Assembly: GCF_000189635.1 (NCBI RefSeq)
Contig: NW_002476431.1
Coordinates: 310,001 to 374,000, forward strand
From: Tetrahymena thermophila SB210
Taxonomy: Eukaryota; Ciliophora; Oligohymenophorea; Hymenostomatida; Tetrahymenidae
DNA length: 64,000 nucleotides
Direction: 5' to 3'
How positions within the stretch are numbered: position 1 is the stretch's first letter; each line of letters begins with the position of its first letter. This document shows positions 38,801 to 49,029 of the stretch, in pieces. The position numbers and the translations under genes are program-made. The notes beneath the pieces are model-generated. The model was not told the origin of the DNA, did not search any database, and saw only the letters and a program-made list of their open reading frames with translations.

Positions 38801-41800
38801 ATCTTTTTAGATCACGACTAAAGAATATAAAAACACTAGGAGATTAATAACTAAGAAGCTGATTGAAAATCCTAAATAATCATTAAAATCATCGAGACAT
38901 AATGATGCTATAAAAGCTGATAAGCATACGCAAACACATATTATAGCAGTAGAATAAGTCCACTTCCTTGGTAGGCAATTATTATTTATTTTATAAATGT
39001 AAAATAAAAAGATAGCATAATACACGAAAAACCAAAATCCAATTACTGCAACACCAGGAGCCACTCCAGCAAAGTATATTATATATCCTCCCATACCAAA
39101 GGCAAATATTATACTTAGAATACCAAATATAAAAACACTTTTTGTATTTGATAAACTCCATTTTAAATCTTTCCATCTCCTAATAAAGCAGTAAAATGAT
39201 ATACACCAAGGTAATATAAAAGCAAAATAAAGAAGGTAATAAGCTGAATGATAGTTGCTATTTTAACTAGAACTTCCATCATCTTTGTATAGCTTATAAA
39301 ATTCATAAAAACCCCAACCAAAGTTTATGCAAAGGCCAACACAAAAAGTTATTATTTGTGAAAGTGTTGGATTTGTTAAGAATTCAAAGTATTATTTAAC
39401 AGGAATGAGTAAGAATATCAAAGTCAATATATTAGCTGAAATAGTTATACCAATCAAAGGCAAATTTTTAGAAGTACCACCAACACAAGCTGAGTATACA
39501 ATCATAAATAAAATCATAGCAATAACTAAATAATTTTAGATAAAAATAAATTACTTATAAAAATTATTAATTTAAATTTGTATTTAAGATAGCAAGCTCG
39601 ATTTATTGTTTTATTATAATTTTATTCATCTCGTATTTAATTTATTGTTTTTCTGAGGGAAAGTGTTAAAAAAATATTATTTTGGTTTGCTTGCTGTAAA
39701 CAATTTAAGATAAGTTATTCAAATTTAAAACTTAAAAAATTTTTTTTATTATGAAATTACTTCTAAATAAATGAAAAATTTTTATTTTTTTGCCTTTGTA
39801 AATAATTTTGCTTTATTGAACCAATGATAATTTAAATGAATGTAGTAATTAAAATTTATGATTGAATTATAAAACTTAATATTCTGCAGAATATTTTAAT
39901 CAAAATTAATTATTTAATTTAATTTACATGAAAAGATGATTTTGTAGTCAGTAGGAAGTAGTCTTTTGTTTAAGAAAGCTTTGATAAATCCTATATCTTC
40001 TTTTCTCCAGTCAGGGATAGGGTTATAAGTGTATGCAAAGTTAGATTCTTGGTTAGCTGACATGATTAGCATGTGCTCATCTTTCTTGTTGATATATTAA
40101 GATTCTATATCTATCTAAAGCTATCTTGCTCTTCCCTTTTAAGACTCAGTATCACCTTAATTGAGTTTTTACTCAATTTCTCTAACAGTCATATCAACTT
40201 ATTGATTGAAGTCTGCATTCATAAATATTTAATTAGATTAATCATGTTAATTTGTTTTATTTAAATTCGGTTGTAAAATCGAATTATTATTATTATTATT
40301 ACCCGCTATATTTACTGATTATCTTTATTCTCCTGCCTACTTCTGCTATTATATAACCTAATTCTTTGCAAATGTGTATTTCATTTTATTAAATTTTTAC
40401 TCCTTAATTCTTTTCATTTTTTCATTGAAATTCTATTTATTTTAAATGTTTAAATTCATAATATGTTTATAAATTATTGAAAAATAAATAAATAAATAAT
40501 ATTTACACTAATATCAGCTATCACATAATAATCATTTAGATGTAAATTGAAGTACATAATCATGAAACATTCGTAGATTAGAGGCAAGAAAATACAAGAA
40601 AACAAAATTAAAAATTCTTTCACTATGCTGTACCAAAGAGCACCAAAGGTAACTAGAAGTGCATAAGTTAGTAGCATAAAGAGGTAGTATTGGCTGATTT
40701 TTTTTCCTATATAAGTTTCATTAAATTTCCCTTTAATTCCATCAGCCTCTCTATAACTTATTCTAACTGTGCACATAAAAGAGAAGATGGTGATTCCAAA
40801 TAGAATTACAGCCAAGCCATAAGCCCAAAAAGGATAATATGTTCCATATATTATAAAACCTTGAATCGGCACATCTTGAGGATCTTAACGACCGAGATAA
40901 ATCATAACTGCAGCCAATACAATAGTTGCAAACAAATATAGCAATTCAATTGACTTAAAAATTCTTTAAATTTTCGATTTAATGTTAACCTTGTTTTATT
41001 TAACATCATCATAGATAATCTTTAAAGGAAAATATTTATCTCTTTTTTAATATTATTTAAAATTATTAAAAATATATTAATCAAATAACTTTACGATAAA
41101 TGGTAACCCAAGTATACTACAAATATAAAATAAAGTAAGCAGTAACCTAAGAACCAATAAACTCCTCCAAATGCAAATAAACAAGCTCTAAATCCAACAA
41201 CAAGAATCGATGTTTATATAGGCCCCTTAACGAGTCTAATATTCATTAAGTAGAAAATAATTAAATCAGTTGTAAATACTGCAATACTAGTAACGGAACC
41301 TAATCTCTTTTCAGGGGCATTTAGATATACTATTACACTATATGCTATAAGTACTCCTAAAGCACATAGATAAACTACTACTAATGCTATTATTTTTTTC
41401 ATTGGTGTCTTTTATTAAATTACAATATAATATTGATGTATAAAGCATATTGTTAATTAATTAATTTATTTACTAGTTTTTAGTACATGCTTTGTAGCCC
41501 ACCACTTAAGACTGTATGCTCAAATTGTTCATTATTTTTACATACTGTGAAAATTTATAGGATTTCTTTGGTCGTTGGGTGATAGTTAGGATCATTTAAT
41601 TCTGAATCAATGTATGCTTCAACGGTGGAGTTATTTGGCTTGCTCAAACTTTCTTCATTTGGAATGTAATTTGACATCACGTCTTTAATATTCATTGAAG
41701 AATTTGAATAATGCATAAAAACCATAATCATCATGAAGATAGAGTTAATCATTAAAAACACTGCTGATAAACCTAAAAATCTTTTAATAATTTGTGTAAA

Positions 41801-42419
41801 TAGTTAATTAAAATATTTAATTTAAAATCCTTTAAGTAACTCAAATTTATTGATATTAAAAAATTGGTATAATTTATTTTATCATAGTAAGTTAAATAAC
41901 AAATTGATTTATGATAAATTACGATTTATTTCCATTAACCATTACAAGGGCACAAATTTAAAAGGCCCAAAAGAACAATGTTCCAAGAATTAACATAGCT
42001 ACGCTTGTGTAATTGATGACAAAGTTACTCCATTTAAGCTATAAAACGGGTATAATATAGCAAATAACAGCTAAACCTATTAAGAGAATAGCTACACCAG
42101 GAAGGTAATCTTCAGATGTATGATTTTGAATATTGTAGGCTAAGTTAAGAACACTACAAGTCCATGCTATTAATGATATGACAGGCCAAAAGATCATAAA
42201 TATTACTACAGATTTGAAAACCTTTGCGAATAACTCAACATGAGGTGACTGCTTTATAAAAGACCAATCTTTAGTTGCAAAATAAATATCTAATCCATTG
42301 ATGTCACCCTTAATCTTTTTCATCAAAAGTATGGAAACAGCTAAAGAGCATATAAAGAAAATACCTAGCTCTAAACCATAATTTTCTAATACACTACTCT
42401 ATAAGGTTGAACCTGCCAT
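35811..42419 (-). CDS. Membrane-anchored calpain, DEK1/phytocalpain type
   Basis: Calcium-type cysteine protease fused to a large polytopic membrane domain; 1847 residues in eleven exons: 41923-42419, 41474-41780, 41095-41408, 40507-41041, 39928-40432, 38627-39525, 38157-38576, 37460-38107, 36760-37404, 36305-36655 and 35811-36233. Residues 1-550 and about 720-1060 contain some fifteen to twenty hydrophobic spans, split by a cytosolic Q/N-rich loop (about 560-715). A charged and polyQ linker (about 1060-1375) precedes the CysPc domain. The catalytic triad is intact: Cys near 1455 in QGYIGDCYLMSAM, His near 1617 in GIVYGHAYALLDV, Asn near 1637 in CLRNPHG (usual Trp replaced by His). A C2-like domain III ends the protein; there are no EF hands. 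Plant DEK1 has the same order and similar size and controls cell-layer fate. Role here unknown. Confidence 0.88.
37736..37786 (-). repeat. Polyglutamine tract written in reassigned stop codons
   Basis: Seventeen consecutive Gln codons in the calpain linker; fourteen are TAA or TAG and only three are CAA or CAG. More Gln-rich sequence lies on both sides. The run is a trinucleotide-like TAA/TAG microsatellite that could change length easily. Confidence 0.85.
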
Positions 42420-43026
42420 TTTGAAATCGTTAAAAATTGAGGTAAGCTTTCAATCTTATTTAATTTTTGATTTCTTATTTTAAGCTATTATAACTTTTTT
42501 GATGATTATTTTTTTAGAAATTCGATAAATCTTATGATTTTTTATATTTTAATTAACTATGTTTATTTATGAATTAATCAATCATTCTTTTTTTTATAAC
42601 ACATACATTTCAAATTTCATAACTCCTAATTATTCCTCTAAGAAATTACCAATCAAATATATAAACAACTGCAAATATTTATGAAGTACGAACATTTATA
42701 AAAATCCAAATTTATTTATAAATTAAGTAACTTCAAATCTTTGTAAAATGAAAACCAGTTATATAATTCCAATTTCGAATGAATTTATTTATTTATGTAG
42801 TAATTCAATCAATTTTGAAAGTAAAACTTTTCAAATATAAAAATAGCTTGATGGGCTAATTAAATTTTTTTGCTTATATAGTCTACATAAGATATAAATT
42901 CAATACGCAAGGTTGGATTTACTATCAAAACAATTTTAATCGTTTATTTTAATCAAACCAAAGATACTATTCTATTTAATAACTTTTAGCTAATTTTTCT
43001 ATTTTATCTAACTCATATTTTTGTAA
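42420..43026. promoter_or_regulatory. Divergent promoter region, calpain / pseudouridine synthase
   Basis: 607 bases between start codons on opposite strands; AT-rich, no recognised factor site. Both genes must be controlled from here. Confidence 0.5.
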
Positions 43027-44718
43027 ATGGAAGTTTTTAACAACTCAATTAAGCCAACCTACTTCTTTCATGGGCCTTTTAGATTTGTGAAGGCTTATGA
43101 GCATTGTTTCCGCACTCACTCAAAAGGTAGATGGGTCGGAAATCCTATTTTAGAAGTCCTTGAAAAGGAGTTTCATGCATACACTAAAGAATATTATGTA
43201 AAATATAGAAAGATTATTAGCAAAATTAACCTAAATATGCTTCTTAAATTTAAAAAATACTAATTTAAAAATGAAACAATTGCTATGTTAATTAGCTTAA
43301 TTACATTTTATTATCATTTAAAATATTTTTATATTGAAAAATAAGCAAAATGCTATAGAAAAAGGAAAAATTCTAGTAAATAAATAAAAGCAAAATATAG
43401 ACTATCGTTTTAAGTAAAATCTTTAAGATTAGAAAATTATTATAAAAAACTTTAAATTGAAATAATATATGTTATAATTTGAATTTTACTGTGAATAATT
43501 AGATTACAGTTAATAATATTAATATAATTAAATGTGATCATTTAACTTTATAGGCACAATGACTTATTTGAGCACTTCACTAGTAGAGTAGAACCACCAA
43601 TAATTAATCTTTTACCAAAAGTGATTTTTGAAGATGATAAATTGTTAGTACTCAGTAAGCCTCCTTATATTAGCGTTCACGCCTCAGGAGGATTTCATTT
43701 TAACTCTCTAGTTGGATTACTCAAATTTGAAATGGGTTACAACATAGAATTATATGGTAAAAGCAAAATAATTTTCATATTTTAATTTTAACACTTTTTA
43801 ATAATAAACGTATATACAGTGCTGCATAGATTAGATAAGCTGACTTCAGGAGTTTTAATTATGGCCAAAGATAGGGATTTAACTAAAAAATTTCATGAAT
43901 CTGAAACTGAGTTAATTAAAAAAACATATTTGGCTCGTGTTCATGGAAATTTCAATCATCAGTACTTAGAATATGAAAAGCCTATTTATTGTATTTATAA
44001 GAAGGTAGGAACCTATGCCGTATTAGATACAACTGATGAAGAAGAAATAAAATCTAAAGGAGCTAAATAGTCAAAAACTATATTCAAAAAAATATGGTAT
44101 GATGAAAAGAGTGATTCATCCCTTTTAGAATGTTAGCCAATAACTGGCAGAACTCATTAAATTAGAGTTCATTTAAGTAGTCTTGGTTTTCCTATTATAA
44201 ATGATACTTAATATGGCGGCTAATTTTTAGGAAATGGAATAATCAAGGTGAAATTCCCAGAAATATATACTGGTTTAAAATCTGAAAAAGCATAAAATCC
44301 CTAATCAATCTCATAAAGCTTAATTGAGTCAAATTAAGAGGAGTGTGTAGAAACAATTCAAAAAAAACATAAAAACAATGAAGGGGATGCCTCAACTAGC
44401 AAAGAAAAAGTAGTAATTTAGAATTAAGTCGAGAGTCATGAGAATGAAAAAAATAAATAAGATGATTCAAATGAAGAGCAAAAGCATGAACATAATTAAA
44501 AAGATTTAAAGGAAGTAGGTGAAGATGGATCTTATATGTTATCTCAAGAAAATGGTCTTTACAAATTAGAAGGTAATTTGGTAGAGGATTATGAGTGGGA
44601 TTATAAAAATTAGCCTTTAGAAATTTGCTTGCATTCTATGAAATATATTTTCTAATCATATATTTTTGAAGACGAAAAGCCTTATTGGGCTGACTAGAAC
44701 TTTTCTTTCTAAGATTGA
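43027..44718 (+). CDS. RluA/RPUSD2-type RNA pseudouridine synthase
   Basis: Isomerises uridine to pseudouridine in RNA. Four exons: 43027-43197, 43346-43413, 43554-43756 and 43820-44718; 446 residues. The first 75 or so residues match the RPUSD2/Rib2-like S4-type region (NPILEVLEKEFHAYTKEYYQ, then NAIEKGKILVN). The catalytic motif is HRLDKLTSGVLIM with its Asp near residue 153. Later come PITGRTHQIRVHLSSLG, then NDTQYGG. After that an inserted 80-residue charged stretch (E/K/Q/N-rich) separates the core from a short C-terminal block with CLHSMKYIF, matching the conserved end of the family. The small 68-base exon 2 was placed because it restores the S4 segment in phase. Likely substrate is tRNA or mitochondrial RNA as in family members, not decidable here. 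Confidence 0.85.
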
Positions 44719-45478
44719 AAGTCAAATCTTAAAATTATAATTAAAATATTTTAAATAATTTGCTTTTTTTGAGGTTTTAATTGAATATTGAAAAATAAAG
44801 TTTGCTTTATAATAATTAAAAAAATAATAGAATGTGATTAAATAATTTGTTTATTTAATTTACTAAAATTTATATTATAAATTAGAGGTACTAAGATAAA
44901 TTTTTATAATTAGCTTTTATTTATTGTTACTAATATGATTTTAACTTTTTTATTACTTAATTTATTAATATTGTTATCCTTATGACCAAATTTTCTATAT
45001 CAAACTTAGAATAAAATCAAAAAATAAAATAATTATTTTTTATTAAATTTGATATTTTGTTAACGAAGTAATCCCATAAATAAATGAATAAAAAACTATA
45101 TATTTTAAGAAAATAATTATGAATTTGAAACGAAATCAGTAATTTATTATATAAATAAATAAATTATATATAGCAGCTACCTGCTTACTTATTTATTTAA
45201 ACATAAATCTACTCAATGTATTTAAATAAAATAAATTGTTGTTTGACATCAAAATGAAAGCATATAATACATTTTTATGGGAAATTGAATTAAATTATAT
45301 GTTTCTATTAATTAATTTATTTATTGGCTTATTAATTTATAATGTCTCAATTCAGATTCAGCGAAAAGAAAGAGAGAATTGATATGTAGTAAATTTTACA
45401 AAACAAAGAAATTAATTAGAAAGAAAACTAGCAAGAAAAGCTATTAACAAAAGTAAATTAAACTGTTTAAGAGTTTCG
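44719..45478. other. Intergenic and UBC9 leader
   Basis: AT-rich spacer. From ATG 45342 another frame (MSQFRFSEKKERIDMQQ...) is open and overlaps the UBC9 start out of frame. It could be a spliced first exon, an upstream ORF or chance. Confidence 0.45.
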
Positions 45479-46478
45479 ATGTAGCAACAAAATAAAGAAG
45501 TAAATGAATTAGTTATTACTAGACTAAAATAGGAAAGAAAGCAATGGCGTCAAGATCATCCTCACGTAATAATTATTAGTGATTGATTCTTTCTTCATTT
45601 ATCGATTGATAAATGGATGAAGAATAGCAAGCTTGCGTACAATTCGATTCAACAGATATTCTTATATTTCATCTATTTAATAAAAATAGAGATTTGTAGC
45701 AAAACCCATGACCAAAGAAGATGGAACTATCAATATGCTTAAATGGTATTGCGAAATTCCTGGACCAGAAGGCGTAAAAAACCATTTAATTTTTAAAAAC
45801 TCTTAGATTTCATTTAAAAAAAAAAAAATTGTTAAAAATTAACTTTTAAATCAAAAATAATAATTTTTGCGGCATTTCTAATCTATAATACAAAATAATA
45901 TAAAAAATAAAAATAATAATACTAATATATAATAGAGTCCATGGGAAGGTGGTGTTTATATTTTATATATGGATTTCTCTCAATCCTATCCTATAAAGCC
46001 TCCTAAATGTAAATTAATATATTTGCTAATTAAGTTAGTTATTTTTAATAAATTTAATTTTCTGATGATTAGGTCAATTTAAGCCTGTCCTTCCTCACCC
46101 TAATGTCTATCCTTCAGGTATTTTAAATATTTAATATAGTTTTATTTTATAGCAAACTATATTTATGACTTTATTAATTATAAATAAAATTTATTACCTT
46201 AAAATAAGGAACTGTGTGTCTTTCTATATTAAATGAGGAAGAAGATTGGAAATCAGCTATAACTATTAAATAGATTTTGATGGGTATATAAAAATTATTA
46301 AAAGATGAGCCTAATATTGATAGTCCTGCTTAATACGAACCTTGCGCTCTTTACAGGTAAACTTAAAAAAAATAAAAATTTATTAAAGGAAAATATTATT
46401 ATTTACAATAGGAGTGATAAAGAAAAATACTATAAAAAAGTAAGAGAATTTGCTGAAACCATGAAAAAAAAAGACTGA
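45479..46478 (+). CDS. UBC9: SUMO-conjugating enzyme UBC9
   Basis: E2 enzyme that carries SUMO as a thioester and passes it to substrate lysines. Six exons: 45479-45565, 45690-45773, 45936-46008, 46073-46117, 46209-46356 and 46412-46478; 167 residues, close to the usual 158. UBC9-specific start RLKQERKQWRQDHPHRFVAK; middle PWEGGVYILYMDFSQSYPIK and PKCQF; the HPNVYPSGTVCLSIL block with the catalytic Cys near residue 100; and EEEDWKSAITIKQILMGIQK with the Glu/Asp insertion typical of UBC9 over other E2s. The C-terminus is Lys-rich. Start ATG 45479 is inferred: it lies 17 residues before the conserved helix. An out-of-frame ATG lies upstream at 45342. Confidence 0.92.
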
Positions 46479-47389
46479 AAACATAATTATAAATAAAATT
46501 AATAATAATAATAATTAAATTTTTTATACATTTTTTGTAAGTAATTAAATAAAAACTTTAAAATGTCATTATAATTTTTTTTTCTAAGATAAAATTCACA
46601 AATTAAACTTGATTAATTTTATTTTTTAAAATATTTTCAAATTAAAAAATTATTTACAAAAAAAATAACAACTAAAAGTATAAAAAAATGAAAATAATTC
46701 ACTTACGAACATAAATTTATCATTTTAATTTATTGTATTCTAAAAATTAAAATTACATTCAAAATTGATTCCCTTTACCCTCATTATCTTTAAAATAATA
46801 TCCGCTTTCACTTTCACTGATTCATTCGCACAAATAAAATAATATAGTTACAATTAATCTAGCTATTTTAATTGCTAATGTATTAAATAAAAGCTATTTT
46901 ATAAACTATATTTTTTAGCTAAGCTTATTAAATTTTATAAATATTTTGCATATTTACTTTTTAGTCAAATTAAAGTATAAAAAAGCAAATTCTATTGATA
47001 AAATAATTTTTATATTTACATTTGAATGAAAATAAAAAATTATTATTATTTACTTAAACATTAAAAATATCTTTTTAGCTTTATATGCAAATTTATTTTG
47101 TTTTATTATTAATTTTTCTGTTAAATAAAAATCCCATTTTTTAAACAATTAAAGAAAAAAATATTTTAATTTAAAAATAAAATTTTTTTTTAATGAAAAT
47201 AAATAAATAAATGTATATCTTATTCAATTTTTATCAAAATTAAATTTTTTATTATTGCTTTTTTCAAGTTAATTGGGAGGAAAAAAAATCAAATTTTTGA
47301 AATCTTTAACTGTAGTTTGAAAAATTAAATGTATGAATAATTTTTTATTAATCAAAAAATTTCTAACTTAATTAACTATTAATAAAGTA
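46479..47389. other. Intergenic, AT-rich
   Basis: 0.9 kb of very AT-rich DNA downstream of UBC9, no gene seen. Base composition changes sharply at about 47390. Confidence 0.6.
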
Positions 47390-48180
47390 TAGCCGAAATG
47401 CCGAAACGTTCATGCCAAAGATGCTGAAGAAAATAAGTTATGATAAGGAGTCTGATTAGTTTTTGAGTAAAATATTTTATCCAAGGCAGGTCTGAATAGA
47501 AAGTTCTTTAATCGGTTCTTTTCTTTCTATTCCGCCATTAGCTCATTAAAGGTTTTAAGTGGTTCTTCCTTTTAATATCTTGAGCTAAAAAGTAATAAAA
47601 TTAAAGGAAAGTTGGTTCTCTCCTTTAATTTAATGGTTCTTTGTTGGTAATATTCGAACCTTAATATGAATCGATACCTTAAATTCGAATCCCCTTCAGA
47701 ACTCCTCGATAACTTATTAGTACTCACATCTTAATAAATAATAATAATTGCTGTTGTATCTAAGGACTGGGCGTAATTGTGATGGAGAGAAATAACAGAG
47801 CAAACAAAGACTAAGGCAAATAATGATCGAATAGGCTGAACGTTGTATATCTTGGGCAAGATATAGGCAGGCTATACATACTTGGGCTAAAAAGAGGAGA
47901 GCTAAGGCTTCAGTGACGTAGGCACTGAATTATTCGCTTGTGAGAAACAAAAGATACTAGGGTTCTACGCTTTTCTCAATGGATACTTTGGGTTTAATGG
48001 AGATCGAAAACTAGTTTTTAAAACAAAAAAATTATGTTAAGATGAAATAATCTTTCATAATCCAGTACATCTCAAATCCTAAAGAAGGTATCTGTTCGAT
48101 GAAAAGATCACTATCCTTTTATCAATTCTCACAAAGCTAGATAAATAGGGCTGTTTTCAAAATGTCTTTGGAAGTGCTTA
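47390..48180. ncRNA. Candidate structured RNA island with GGTTCT-loop hairpins
   Basis: This stretch is clearly richer in G and C than any other non-coding part of the window. Inverted repeats follow one another: GAATAGAAAG (47494-47503) with CTTTCTATTC (47523-47532); TTAGCTCA (47538-47545) with TGAGCTAA (47581-47588); AAATTAAAGGA (47598-47608) with TCCTTTAATTT (47621-47631); ATTCGAA (47652-47658) with TTCGAAT (47684-47690); TATATCTTG (47846-47854) with CAAGATATA (47857-47865); TTCAGTG (47909-47915) with CACTGAA (47923-47929); TGAGAA (47941-47946) with TTCTCA (47973-47978). Four of the loops or linkers carry GGTTCTT or GGTTCTC (47514, 47561, 47614, 47635) and a fifth GGTTCTA (47961). A tRNA-like B-box, ATTCGAATCC, sits at 47684. 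Code-6 frames are open on both strands but show no protein-like pattern. No match to known RNAs such as SRP, RNase P, telomerase or 5S was recognised by eye. Strand unknown. Confidence 0.45.
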
Positions 48181-48239
48181 TAAAATTAAGTACTATCCTC
48201 TCTTTCCATTTTTAAATTATAGTTTTATTCCCTTAGGAA

Positions 48240-48420
48240 ACAACTCCCAAAGAGGAAAGAAGAAGAAGAAGAAAAAAAGAAAAGAAAGAAATTTTAAAAA
48301 GAAAAAAGAGATATTCATTAAAAAGATTAAAAAGATTAAAAAGAATTAAAAGAGATATTCATAAAAAGATTAAAAAGAAAGAATTTTAAATTTAAAAAGT
48401 CGAGTTTCAATCGAGTGATT
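48240..48420 (+). repeat. Purine-rich tract with internal repeats
   Basis: The top strand here is almost all A and G. It starts with an AGAAG run, followed by two copies of GAGATATTCAT (about 48307 and 48350), each leading into repeated AAAAAGATT units. It directly follows the structured island and could be part of the same transcript or a simple-sequence expansion. Confidence 0.55.
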
Positions 48421-49029
48421 TTCAAAATAAAAAAATCGTTAAAAGAAAGATAAAAAGAATTATTCAATAAATAAAAAATATAAGAAAAAAAGATAAAAGA
48501 AATAACTAAAGACTTAACAAAAAGCAAAAAGCTAACAAAAGATTAAAACACAAATTAAAGCATTAAAAATGAATAAATTAAAACACAAATATAAATAAAT
48601 AAATAAATAACATAATAAATCCAAATTAAATACTTTCATATATTTATTTATGCTACGCATTTCATTTTTTTTTTTTTTTGAATAGTTGCTTTATAATTAA
48701 GTTTTTAAATATTTATTTTGTAATATAAAGGTTAATTTTCGTTTAGTAAAATATTTTCAATTTTTATTTATTTAAAATTGAAAGAATTAAAAAATAATTT
48801 AATTTAATTTTTAATGGTTCAATTTAAAAGTATTATTCATAAATGTTGTTATTTATTTTTAATTTAAAAAGGGTTAAATTTTATTTTGAAAATTGAAAAT
48901 CAAATAAAAAATAAATGGTGTAATTGAATGATTAAAATGAAATATAAAAATCTTTGAAATTAAATTAAACATTTTTACATAGAAAATATATCACATAAAA
49001 AATTAATACTTGATTAACTTTCAAAAAAA
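48421..49029. other. Intergenic, AT-rich
   Basis: The A-rich tail continues to about 48600, followed by plain AT-rich DNA up to the 3' end of the MROH-like gene. Nothing else seen. Confidence 0.55.

Noticed and set aside
43050..43075. Possible chromosome breakage sequence (CCAACC-like)
   Set aside because: Core does not match the known 15-mer and it lies inside the pseudouridine synthase exon.
47640..47700. tRNA gene suggested by two TTCGAA T-loop-like motifs
   Set aside because: No acceptor stem, D-loop or anticodon arm can be placed around them.
47660..48572. Long code-6 open frame through the GC island and purine tract, about 300 codons
   Set aside because: With one stop codon long chance frames are common. 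The reverse strand is open too, the Lys/Arg tail just mirrors the purine tract, and hairpins explain the region better.
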